Positions 1-6,057 of a stretch of 6,057 bases of DNA are shown piece after piece (the stretch's first letter is position 1; the number at the start of each line of letters is the position of its first letter). The notes below the pieces were generated by a model that saw nothing but the letters and a program-made list of their open reading frames with translations, was not told the DNA's origin and searched no databases. The stretch is from the NCBI GenBank assembly GCA_030741175.1, contig JASLVT010000089.1, positions 1 to 6,057 of the forward strand. Direction: 5' to 3'. The DNA comes from Porticoccaceae bacterium. GTDB taxonomy: Bacteria > Pseudomonadota > Gammaproteobacteria > Pseudomonadales > Porticoccaceae. The translations under genes and the position numbers were made by a program.

Positions 1-1117
1 GATAAAAAGACTGGCGCTTGTTGCCGCCAAATGTCTGAGGACGGATAACACAGGGTTGTAACCACCCTAGCATCATGCGCGACCAGGCACTCATTTCCTG
101 TGGTTGCGGTGAGCTAGTAGCGGACATCACCTCCCAAGAGGCAGTGGAATTATTGGTTGCACGGGCGTAGATATCGGGCAGGCCTAGGCTATGGCCAAAT
201 TCATGAATAAAGGTCGAGATTTCAGTATATTCTGACTGCATATTGTAGTCGTAGACCCAAAGACCACCGCCAATTTCAATGCCGCCGCGGCCATGCACCA
301 GACCTTCAACAACAGGCCCTTTGCCTAGGGCTTTGGTCAGCGAACTGCGATGGGGCCAGATACGATCAGCACATTGCTGTTCGTCATTGGGTAACGTATC
401 AAAGACATCGGCGCCGGCGTTAGGGGTAAATTTTTCATTGAGCTTGTAAAGGCCCTGACAGGCCGATTGCCCTTTACCGGCATAGGTGATCACCAAATGA
501 TCGAGATAGCCGTCGGCCTCATCACGATTGCCGTCACCGTCGTAGTCCAACGGGTCCCAACGATCATAATCTGACCAAGGAAAATCTGGATTCTCCTTGT
601 AAGCTGTTGCTAGGGCATCAGCGACAAGCTTTTCTGGACTATTGTCATGACGCCAGCTGCCATCGCTATTTTGTACTGGTCGACCATAGGCAGCGAGGGG
701 CTTGGTTACCTTGACCACCGGAAGCACTGTGCCGGTAACATGGTATTGTCCTTTCGATTGGTGGCGATAATAATGTGATAGGGTACCGACCTTGGGTTTA
801 TTGATTGACCCATCGAACAGCAGTTTCTGCAGATAATTGCGATTTTTTCTGTGCTGATTTTTATCGCCAGCGAAGCGATCGAAGCTGATATCCGAAAACT
901 CAACGTTGACGACCAGCAATCGATGCGGCTGTTTGGCGGATGCTAATACCGGTTTAATGGAATCTGTCTTTATCTGTGGATTGCCCAGTTGGTCGAACTT
1001 AAGATTGGCCAAATTATTTACCAGTTGCTGTGCCTGTCTATCTGCAGCTAGGTTGATGGGCGAACACAGCAATATAAATAAGACAGACGCTATCTTAGTG
1101 GGGCTGATAAAGTGCAT
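1..1117 (-). CDS. Secreted M6-family (immune inhibitor A-like) zinc metallopeptidase, partial (C-terminus off the left edge)
   Basis: Reading the minus strand from the ATG at 1117 gives 372 open codons that run off the window. Residues 1-25 look like a Sec signal peptide: a short polar start, a hydrophobic core (ASVLFILLC) and a likely cleavage near LAA-D at 25/26. About 26-110 is probably propeptide. An aspartate-rich segment, DYDGDG at 191-196 followed by D199, D202 and D206, matches the calcium-binding-like stretch before the active site in M6 peptidases. The catalytic motif is HEFGHSLGLPD at 305-315, with H305 and H309 as zinc ligands and E306 as the catalytic base. It fits HExxHxxGxxD, so D315 is a plausible third ligand (inferred). 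WEVMS at 328-332 looks like the Met-turn (M331), followed by AWSRMMLGW at 344-352. All active-site parts seen are intact. It probably degrades extracellular or periplasmic proteins; the substrate is unknown. The start is supported by AGGAG six bases upstream. It is transcribed divergently from the ABC-F gene. Confidence 0.9.
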   Translation of the reverse strand, partial: MHFISPTKIASVLFILLCSPINLAADRQAQQLVNNLANLKFDQLGNPQIKTDSIKPVLASAKQPHRLLVVNVEFSDISFDRFAGDKNQHRKNRNYLQKLLFDGSINKPKVGTLSHYYRHQSKGQYHVTGTVLPVVKVTKPLAAYGRPVQNSDGSWRHDNSPEKLVADALATAYKENPDFPWSDYDRWDPLDYDGDGNRDEADGYLDHLVITYAGKGQSACQGLYKLNEKFTPNAGADVFDTLPNDEQQCADRIWPHRSSLTKALGKGPVVEGLVHGRGGIEIGGGLWVYDYNMQSEYTEISTFIHEFGHSLGLPDIYARATNNSTASWEVMSATSSPQPQEMSAWSRMMLGWLQPCVIRPQTFGGNKRQSFY

Positions 1118-1123
1118 TTGATT

Positions 1124-1128
1124 CTCCT
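1124..1128 (-). promoter_or_regulatory. Ribosome binding site of the M6 peptidase gene
   Basis: On the minus strand AGGAG lies six bases before the ATG at 1117. This is a strong Shine-Dalgarno match at near-ideal spacing, and the signal peptide begins exactly at this ATG, so it fixes the start codon. Confidence 0.8.
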
Positions 1129-1137
1129 GAGCACGCG

Positions 1138-1166
1138 TTAACTTGGTATCATTGTCTGACTATAGA
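1138..1166 (+). promoter_or_regulatory. Candidate sigma-70-type promoter for the ABC-F/SDR/azlCD cluster
   Basis: TTAACT (1138-1143) and TATAGA (1161-1166) are 17 bases apart, each matching four of six consensus positions. Transcription would begin near 1173 and leave a leader of about 70 bases. The -10 box directly abuts the candidate -10 of the divergent gene. This is the best pair in the 124-bp gap, but it is weak and would need mapping of the transcript start. Confidence 0.3.
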
Positions 1167-1196
1167 ATTATGACTTGTGATATTCACTCTATGCAA
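1167..1196 (-). promoter_or_regulatory. Candidate sigma-70-type promoter for the M6 peptidase gene
   Basis: On the minus strand TTGCAT (1196-1191) and CATAAT (1172-1167) are separated by 18 bases. The -10 box matches five of six consensus positions but the -35 matches only three, so this is tentative. It would give a leader of roughly 40 bases before the ATG. A short inverted repeat, GTGA-TAT-TCAC at 1177-1187, lies in the spacer between the two boxes, where a regulator could act, but its arms are only 4 bp. Confidence 0.3.
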
Positions 1197-1241
1197 TGCC
1201 TGCCCAATAGCCTGTAACCGCTGCCAGCAATTAGACTCCTT

Positions 1242-3131
1242 ATGATTTCATTGACAGATATTGAACTGCGCCTAGGCACCAAGTTGCTACTGAGTGAAGC
1301 GCAATTGGTGATCCACCCGGGACAGCATATCGGCATTATAGGTGCCAATGGTTGCGGCAAGTCGAGTCTATTCAAGCTATTGCTAGGTACTGTGTCGCCC
1401 GATGCCGGGGATTTATTTATCCCCAAGGATTGGCGTATTGCTCATATGGCGCAGGAGTTAGCGAGCTCTGATAGAAGCGCGCTAGAGTTTGTTTTAGATG
1501 GCGATCCACAATTACGGCAAATCGAAACAGCGATAGAGCAGGCGTTGGCTGTTGAGGATAATAATCGACTGGCCGCTGAATACGAAAAAATGGATGCCAT
1601 CAATGGTTTCGATGCACGCTATCGTGCGGAGCAATTACTCCATGGACTAGGCTTTCATCAATCAGAAATCAACCGACCCGTCAGTAGCTTCTCTGGTGGC
1701 TGGCGAATCCGTTTAAATTTGGCGCAGGCCCTAATGCGCCCCTCCGAGCTATTATTGCTGGATGAGCCGACTAACCATTTAGATCTGGACGCCACAGTAT
1801 GGCTTGAACAATGGTTAATGGCTTACACGGGTACCCTATTAATTATTTCCCATGATCGAGATTTTCTCGACAACGTGGTTGAGCGGGTTGTGCATATTGA
1901 GCAAAAGCAGACTCTGGCTTATAAAGGCAATTATTCTGCCTTTGAGCGAGTGCGTGCTGAGCGACTAGCTCTGCAACAAGCGAGTTTTGAGAAGCAACAG
2001 AAACGTCGCAAGGATGTGGAGGCATTTGTTGCTCGTTTTCGCTACAAAGCATCGAAAGCCAAGCAGGCGCAGAGCCGAATCAAAGAACTGGAGCGCATGG
2101 AAAATATCGCACCAGCGCATGTTGATTCCCCGTTCCATTTTAATTTCTCCACGCCTGAAAAAGTACATAGTGCACTGGTTAACCTGAGCCAGGCCGATTT
2201 GGGTTATGGAACAGAGGCTGTGTTGTCACAGGTTGATATCGATTTACAACCGGGCAGTAGACTGGGGATACTGGGGCCCAATGGTGCGGGTAAATCTACG
2301 CTGATTAACAGCCTTACCGGTGATCTTCCGCTACTAGCCGGCACTCGGGTCTATGGTGAAAATATTAAAATCGGTTATTTTGCTCAGCATCAACTAGAGG
2401 TATTAGATCTGCAGGCTAGCCCATTGCTTCATCTGCAACGTATTAGTCCAACGGCGACAGATCAGCAGATCAGAAATTTCTTGGGGGGCTTTGATTTTCA
2501 CGATGACAAAGCGCTTGATCCTATCATGGATTTCTCTGGTGGTGAGAAAGCTCGGCTAGCGCTGGCTATTATTGTCTGGCAGAAACCTAATCTTCTATTA
2601 CTGGATGAGCCAACTAACCATTTGGATTTAGAGATGCGCCATGCGCTTACCATGGCACTGCAAAGTTTTGAGGGAGCACTGGTAGTGATATCTCATGATC
2701 GTCATTTGCTGCGCAATACCGTGGATCAGTTTTTTTTGATCGCCGATGGGCGGGTAGAGGAGTTTTCTGGGGATTTAAATGATTATCAAGATTGGTTAAA
2801 ACAGTTTTCTCGCGATACTGAGGCCACTAAACAGTCTACTGTCACGCCAATGATCGACAAAAAGCTTGCACGACAACAGTCTGCTGAAAGCCGCAAAAAA
2901 GTAGCACCGCTAAAGAGAGAGATTAAAGCGATTGAATCAAAGATGGAGAAGCATCAAGCATTGCTCGGTGCGATAGAGCAACAATTGGCAGACACTAGCA
3001 TTTATGATGAAGGAAATAAGCAACAACTGAAGACTATTATTGCTGAGCAAGCTGTACATAAAAAGGTTTTATTGACACTAGAGGAACAGTGGCTAGAAAA
3101 GCAGACGTTACTTGAAGGTCAGTTTGAATAA
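1242..3131 (+). CDS. yheS: ABC-F family ATPase, YheS-like ribosome-associated protein
   Basis: The 629-residue protein has two ABC ATPase domains in tandem and no membrane segments, the ABC-F layout. Domain 1 has Walker A GANGCGKS (34-41), signature SGGWR (151-155), Walker B LLLLDEP (170-176) and H-loop H204. The inter-domain linker, about 215-315, is rich in basic and helical residues (KQAQSRIKELERM at 274-286) and is the part that reaches the ribosomal P site in this family. Domain 2 has Walker A GPNGAGKS (345-352), signature FSGGEKAR (431-438), Walker B LLLLDEP (451-457) and H-loop H485. About 540-625 is a charged C-terminal coiled coil. Length, linker and tail match E. coli YheS (about 637 residues). 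YheS-type proteins bind the ribosome and are thought to help it through difficult nascent chains; the role here is inferred from the family. All catalytic residues are present. No clear Shine-Dalgarno precedes the ATG, but the start agrees with the YheS N-terminus. It is first in a likely four-gene operon. Confidence 0.93.
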   Translation: MISLTDIELRLGTKLLLSEAQLVIHPGQHIGIIGANGCGKSSLFKLLLGTVSPDAGDLFIPKDWRIAHMAQELASSDRSALEFVLDGDPQLRQIETAIEQALAVEDNNRLAAEYEKMDAINGFDARYRAEQLLHGLGFHQSEINRPVSSFSGGWRIRLNLAQALMRPSELLLLDEPTNHLDLDATVWLEQWLMAYTGTLLIISHDRDFLDNVVERVVHIEQKQTLAYKGNYSAFERVRAERLALQQASFEKQQKRRKDVEAFVARFRYKASKAKQAQSRIKELERMENIAPAHVDSPFHFNFSTPEKVHSALVNLSQADLGYGTEAVLSQVDIDLQPGSRLGILGPNGAGKSTLINSLTGDLPLLAGTRVYGENIKIGYFAQHQLEVLDLQASPLLHLQRISPTATDQQIRNFLGGFDFHDDKALDPIMDFSGGEKARLALAIIVWQKPNLLLLDEPTNHLDLEMRHALTMALQSFEGALVVISHDRHLLRNTVDQFFLIADGRVEEFSGDLNDYQDWLKQFSRDTEATKQSTVTPMIDKKLARQQSAESRKKVAPLKREIKAIESKMEKHQALLGAIEQQLADTSIYDEGNKQQLKTIIAEQAVHKKVLLTLEEQWLEKQTLLEGQFE

Positions 3132-3147
3132 GAAAATACTAATTATT

Positions 3148-3153
3148 GGGGAG
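3148..3153 (+). promoter_or_regulatory. Ribosome binding site that sets the SDR start
   Basis: GGGGAG lies six bases before the ATG at 3160. It favours that ATG over an in-frame TTG at 3112, which would overlap the ABC-F gene and place 16 extra residues before the nucleotide-binding strand. Confidence 0.75.
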
Positions 3154-3159
3154 TACAAT

Positions 3160-3876
3160 ATGAAGCAGGGGATTATTATCGGCGCCAGTTCGGGGATTGG
3201 CTGGGAATTAGCCGTGCAACTAGCAGCCCAAGGCTACCAGTTGGGACTTATGGCGCGCCGTGATGGCTGCTTAAAAAAACTGGCTGATAGTTTACCTGGC
3301 CAACATTTTGTGCAGGTTACTGATTTAGTGAATGCCGAGCGGGCTCAGGCAGACTTAACTAGTCTGATCGAGAAAATGGGTGATGTTGAGTTGATTGTTG
3401 TCAATTCTGGTGTAGGGAGTATGGAGCGTCTGCTGGATTGGGAGGTAGAGCGACAGATGGTGGATGTGAATGTGCGCGGTTTTACTGCCATGTCGCTGAC
3501 ATCGATGAATCATTTTGTCGCCCGAGGTGGCGGCCACTTGGTTGGAGTTTCCTCTGTTGCGGCACATTTGTCTGGTGGTATATCTCTTACCTACAATGCC
3601 AGTAAAGCTTATGTTTCCAATTATCTCGAGGGTATGCGCTCGCGGGCCCTACGCTCTAAGTTACCGATTACTGTGACAACGGTTGAGCCCGGATTTGTTG
3701 AAACACCTATGGTGCAGGGTCGTCCCCCATGGATGTCTTCGGTAGAAAAAGCCACAGCGCAAATGGTGACAGCGATTAATAAGAAGAAAAATCATGTGTT
3801 TGTTACCAGACGTTGGCGTTTTGTCGCCTTGCTGGTAGATATTATGCCTCGAGCCTTGATTCGCCGTTTTGTTTAA
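3160..3876 (+). CDS. Short-chain dehydrogenase/reductase (SDR), classical type
   Basis: This 238-residue soluble oxidoreductase has a Rossmann fold starting right at the N-terminus. The cofactor glycine motif is GASSGIG (8-14). ARR at 32-34, after the second strand, suggests a preference for NADP(H) (inferred). The usual NNAG is NSGVG at 82-86. N104 in VNVRG, S132 in the VSSVAA segment, and Y145 and K149 of YNASK form the expected Asn-Ser-Tyr-Lys tetrad, with Ser 13 residues before Tyr as in classical SDRs. EPGFVETPM at 176-184 is the conserved stretch after the sixth strand. The basic, hydrophobic tail (about 212-238) could contact a membrane or form part of the substrate pocket. The substrate cannot be told from sequence. 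The gene starts 28 bp after yheS and ends 2 bp before azlC, so it is probably co-transcribed and coupled to azlC. Confidence 0.9.
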   Translation: MKQGIIIGASSGIGWELAVQLAAQGYQLGLMARRDGCLKKLADSLPGQHFVQVTDLVNAERAQADLTSLIEKMGDVELIVVNSGVGSMERLLDWEVERQMVDVNVRGFTAMSLTSMNHFVARGGGHLVGVSSVAAHLSGGISLTYNASKAYVSNYLEGMRSRALRSKLPITVTTVEPGFVETPMVQGRPPWMSSVEKATAQMVTAINKKKNHVFVTRRWRFVALLVDIMPRALIRRFV

Positions 3877-3878
3877 TA

Positions 3879-4589
3879 ATGGATAATTATCGACAGCGTG
3901 CACTATTAGCGGCGGTCAAAAAGGGTGCGATTGATATGTTGCCCCTCAGTTTGGCAGTGTTGCCATGGGGTATTTTATTTGGTTCGCTTGCGGTGCAGCG
4001 GGGTTTTAGTTGGCTTGAGGCACAGCTGTTTTCTGCGATTATTTTTGGTGGCGCAGTACAAATTGTGACCGTGGAATTGATTGCAGATAGTGCTTCACTT
4101 ATCACTGTATGTTTTAGTGCGCTAGTGATTAGTTCGCGGCATTTCCTCTATGGCCTTAGCTTGCGTGACAGGCTGAGTCCACAGCCGTTGCGCTGGCGGG
4201 TCGGTCTCGGTTTTCTCCTCACTGATGAACTGTTCGCTCTGTCCAGTCATCGGCGGGCTTATTTAACCAGATTTAGACTCTACTATGCTCTGGGTGCCGG
4301 AGGCAGTTTTTATTTAGCATGGAACCTTTGGACGCTTATCGGTATTGTCGCTGGGTCCTCTCTACCTGACCTAACGACACTGGGATTAGACTTTGCTATT
4401 GCCGCTATTTTTATTGCTCTGGTGGTGCCAGAGATCAAATCTATTCCCAGTTTGATTGCTGTTCTGGTAGCCATTGTTGCCGGCGTTCTGTTTAGCCTCT
4501 GGCAATTTGAATTGGGGTTGGTATGTGCCGCATTACTGGCAATGCTTTCAGGCTATAGTAGTGCCAAGCTATTAAAGGTGTATCCATGA
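3879..4589 (+). CDS. azlC: AzlC-family (YgaZ-like) branched-chain amino acid exporter, large subunit
   Basis: The 236-residue integral membrane protein has about seven hydrophobic stretches, near 20-40, 47-68, 72-92, 105-121, 135-160, 170-186 and 190-230 (the last probably two segments). Family landmarks are PWGILFGSLA (29-38), FGGAVQ (56-61), SRHFLYGLSLRDRL (86-99) and LLTDELFAL (113-121), which line up with YgaZ of E. coli. AzlC and AzlD together export amino acids; described examples involve valine, leucine analogues or methionine, so the substrate here is only inferred as branched-chain or related. The ATG at 3879 is two bases after the SDR stop. It lacks a clear ribosome binding site, so translation probably couples to the SDR gene. 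A longer reading from a TTG at 3813 would overlap the SDR and add a poorly fitting N-terminus. The stop overlaps the azlD start in ATGA. Confidence 0.9.
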   Translation: MDNYRQRALLAAVKKGAIDMLPLSLAVLPWGILFGSLAVQRGFSWLEAQLFSAIIFGGAVQIVTVELIADSASLITVCFSALVISSRHFLYGLSLRDRLSPQPLRWRVGLGFLLTDELFALSSHRRAYLTRFRLYYALGAGGSFYLAWNLWTLIGIVAGSSLPDLTTLGLDFAIAAIFIALVVPEIKSIPSLIAVLVAIVAGVLFSLWQFELGLVCAALLAMLSGYSSAKLLKVYP

Positions 4590-4891
4590 CGATGCTGACT
4601 ATTCTGTTGTTGGCATGCATTACCTTTGCCACTCGCTATCTGTTTCTCGAGGGCCGGTTGCCTATTCGTCTCGGTGCAAATGTAAAGCATTTGCTAAGTT
4701 TCAGTGGCCCAGCGGTATTGACTGCAATCGCCGCCCCGATCGTGTTAGTGCATGAGCAGCAACTCGATCTGGCATCGGATAATCCCTATTTATGGGGCGC
4801 ACTAACAGCCATTGTTGTGGCATATAAAACCGGCTCAGTGTATTGGACTATCGGTTTGGGCATGCTCGTCTTTATGCTAATTGGTGTCTAG
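4586..4891 (+). CDS. azlD: AzlD-family (YgaH-like) branched-chain amino acid exporter, small subunit
   Basis: This 101-residue membrane protein is of typical AzlD length. It has about four hydrophobic segments: 2-20, 36-55, 68-82 and 86-101. TRYLFLEGRLP at 16-26 matches the conserved Arg-containing first loop of the family, and SGPAVLTAIAAP at 40-51 the conserved proline-containing second helix. AzlD partners AzlC to form the exporter in the inner membrane. The ATG overlaps the azlC stop by four bases (ATGA), the classic arrangement for translational coupling and equal subunit output. A second in-frame ATG at 4592 would shorten the protein by only two residues, so the exact start is uncertain. 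It is the last gene of the cluster. Confidence 0.9.
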   Translation: MTMLTILLLACITFATRYLFLEGRLPIRLGANVKHLLSFSGPAVLTAIAAPIVLVHEQQLDLASDNPYLWGALTAIVVAYKTGSVYWTIGLGMLVFMLIGV

Positions 4892-5026
4892 ACAGCGCCC
4901 TGAGCTTGGTACTCACAGGTCACTGAATTTAATTGGATTGTCGCAAAATCGACTGATCTGCTCAGGCAACTTTGCTACCATTTTGGCGTTTAAAAATACC
5001 TAAAAGACACAACAGAGATTTCTATT
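4892..5026. other. Non-coding spacer between azlD and the acyl-CoA dehydrogenase gene
   Basis: I see no open reading frame of note and no T-tailed hairpin here. The left half holds the nested inverted repeat. The right half (about 4970-5026) is AT-rich and is the only room for a promoter of the dehydrogenase gene, but I found no convincing -35/-10 pair. The longer gap suggests the dehydrogenase is not tightly coupled to the azlCD cluster. Confidence 0.5.
4899..4966 (+). repeat. Nested inverted repeat in the azlD to acyl-CoA dehydrogenase spacer
   Basis: A perfect 7-bp outer stem, CCTGAGC (4899-4905) with GCTCAGG (4960-4966), encloses 54 bases. Inside it, 4936-4943 can pair with 4950-4958 as an 8-bp stem with one G-T pair and one bulged T (4954), closing on a 6-base loop. 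No run of T follows, so it is not a standard Rho-independent terminator. It may stabilise the azlD transcript end, take part in a folded leader for the next gene, or be chance. Confidence 0.4.
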
Positions 5027-6057
5027 ATGATTCCAAGAACAATCTATGATTCTGACCATGATATGTTCCGCGATAGTCTGCGCAAATTCTTAGAGGCTGA
5101 GGCCATGCCCCACCATGAGCAGTGGGAAAAAGACGGCATGGTCAGTGATGAGATTTGGCGTAAAGCGGGTGAGCAGGGGTTTCTCTGCCCCATGGTACCC
5201 GAGGAATACGGTGGTGTTGGTACCGACTTTCGCTACAACTGTATCGTCAATGAAGAGATTGGTCGCTCCGGTTGCACGGGTCTGGGTTGGACATTACATA
5301 ATGATATTTCTGTTCCCTATATTGTCCGTTATGGCAATGAACAGCAGAAGCAGAAATATTTACCTCGTTGTATCACTGGAGAATTGATTACTGCAATTGC
5401 AATGACTGAGCCCGGTGCTGGGTCGGATTTACAGGGCACTAAAACGACAGCTGTATTGGATGGGGACCATTATATTCTCAATGGTTCAAAAACCTTTATC
5501 ACCAACGGTCAAAAAGCAGATCTAGTAATCGTGGTAGCCAAAACCGATAGCAGTGCCGGTTCTAAAGGAATCAGCCTATTTTTAGTAGAGGCGGATTTAC
5601 CGGGTTTTAGTAAGGGCAAAAACCTGCATAAGTTGGGCTTAAAAGCGCAGGACACATCCGAGTTATTTTTTCAGGATGTCAGAGTGCCCAAGGAAAATCT
5701 TCTTGGTGAAGAAGGGCGTGGCTTTATTTATCTGATGCAAGATCTGCCTCAGGAGCGCCTGTCTATTGCGGTGGGTGCTGTGGCCAATGCGCAAGCGGTA
5801 TTGGAGGCCACGATCGATTACACCAAAGAACGTAAAGCCTTCGGCACAACCGTAGCGTCTTTTCAGAATACGCAGTTTAAGTTGGCGGAACTCGCCACTG
5901 AGGTGTCAGCGGCGGAGGTGTTTTTGGATCGCTGTACTGAGCTATTGCTGGAAGATAAGTTAGATACTGTCACTGCATCCAAGCTTAAACTCCTGACCAC
6001 GGATCTACAATGTAAAGTCGCCGATGAATGTCTTCAGTTGCATGGCGGATGGGGTTA
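5027..6057 (+). CDS. Long-chain acyl-CoA dehydrogenase (ACADL-like), partial (C-terminus off the right edge)
   Basis: From the ATG at 5027 the frame stays open to the window end, giving 343 residues of an expected 380 or so. The enzyme is a flavoprotein that oxidises acyl-CoA to trans-2-enoyl-CoA, the first step of beta-oxidation, passing electrons to electron-transfer flavoprotein. The N-terminal helical domain (about 8-120) includes the family's HDMFRDSLRKFL (11-22). The middle beta domain carries AMTEPGAGSDLQG (125-137) and the NGSKTFITNG segment (152-161), which shape the FAD and acyl-CoA sites. E243 in LPQERLSIA (240-248) matches the helix-G catalytic base of long-chain and isovaleryl enzymes. 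RKAFG (269-273) and QLHGGWG (337-343) complete the C-terminal domain seen. LPQERL and QLHGGWGY-type motifs match mammalian ACADL better than isovaleryl-CoA dehydrogenase. The ribosome binding site is weak (AGAG about nine bases upstream). Chain-length preference is inferred. Confidence 0.92.
   Translation, partial: MIPRTIYDSDHDMFRDSLRKFLEAEAMPHHEQWEKDGMVSDEIWRKAGEQGFLCPMVPEEYGGVGTDFRYNCIVNEEIGRSGCTGLGWTLHNDISVPYIVRYGNEQQKQKYLPRCITGELITAIAMTEPGAGSDLQGTKTTAVLDGDHYILNGSKTFITNGQKADLVIVVAKTDSSAGSKGISLFLVEADLPGFSKGKNLHKLGLKAQDTSELFFQDVRVPKENLLGEEGRGFIYLMQDLPQERLSIAVGAVANAQAVLEATIDYTKERKAFGTTVASFQNTQFKLAELATEVSAAEVFLDRCTELLLEDKLDTVTASKLKLLTTDLQCKVADECLQLHGGWG

Noticed and set aside
906..1121. Plus-strand frame of 71 codons opposite the M6 peptidase N-terminus
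   Set aside because: It is antisense to a well-supported signal peptide and propeptide region and shows no family resemblance.
1176..1188. CRP-type binding site
   Set aside because: The arms GTGA and TCAC are only 3 bases apart, whereas CRP needs TGTGA and TCACA six bases apart.
1843..2187. Several open frames of 66 to 69 codons on both strands
   Set aside because: They overlap the ABC-F linker region in other frames and have no ribosome binding site or recognisable motif.
1242..3131. Antibiotic-resistance ABC-F protein
   Set aside because: The sequence follows housekeeping YheS in length, SGGWR signature, linker and C-terminal coiled coil, and there is no attenuator-like leader peptide upstream.
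3112..3159. Longer SDR reading from a TTG at 3112 overlapping the ABC-F gene
   Set aside because: The ATG at 3160 has GGGGAG at ideal spacing and starts the protein right before the Rossmann strand, as usual for classical SDRs.
3813..3878. Longer azlC reading from a TTG at 3813 inside the SDR gene
   Set aside because: It would overlap the SDR by 64 bases and add an N-terminus unlike AzlC; the ATG at 3879 fits the family and the tight gene spacing.
4899..4966. tRNA gene suggested by the 7-bp closing stem and 68-base length
   Set aside because: There is no TTCRA T-loop in the required place before the 3' arm, no recognisable anticodon arm and no CCA.
5115..5387. Open frame of 90 codons on the plus strand
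   Set aside because: It lies wholly within the acyl-CoA dehydrogenase gene in another frame and resembles no known protein; it is a shadow.

Overview
This window reads as a stretch of chromosome from a gammaproteobacterium, probably free-living and aerobic. The ABC-F protein resembles E. coli YheS along its whole length, the AzlC/AzlD pair resembles YgaZ/YgaH, and the acyl-CoA dehydrogenase is of the long-chain (ACADL-like) type seen in aerobic fatty-acid degraders. Base composition looks moderate and even, with no insertion sequence, integrase, tRNA, CRISPR array or other sign of recent transfer. I cannot name a genus from the sequence alone.

Layout. (1) 1-1117, minus strand: the N-terminal 372 codons of a secreted M6-family (immune inhibitor A-like) zinc metallopeptidase; its C-terminus lies beyond the left edge. 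(2) 1118-1241: a 124-bp divergent intergenic region with weak candidate promoters for both directions placed back to back. (3) 1242-4891, plus strand: four closely packed genes, namely yheS-like ABC-F ATPase, short-chain dehydrogenase/reductase, azlC and azlD. The gaps are 28 bp, then 2 bp, then a 4-bp ATGA overlap, and no terminator is visible between them, so they are probably co-transcribed. (4) 4892-5026: a 135-bp spacer with no gene, no classic terminator and a nested inverted repeat. (5) 5027-6057, plus strand: the first 343 codons of a long-chain acyl-CoA dehydrogenase, cut by the right edge.

How the genes may work together. AzlC and AzlD should form one inner-membrane exporter for branched-chain or related amino acids. 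The ABC-F protein should act on the ribosome and the SDR is a soluble NAD(P)-dependent oxidoreductase of unknown substrate. Nothing in the sequence links these three activities into one pathway; the operon may simply group housekeeping functions. The acyl-CoA dehydrogenase belongs to fatty-acid beta-oxidation and looks like a separate or loosely linked unit. The M6 peptidase is an exported enzyme transcribed away from the rest.

I found no convincing novel system. The points most worth checking are the nested inverted repeat after azlD, the back-to-back divergent promoter region, and whether the ABC-F/SDR/azlCD cluster is conserved.
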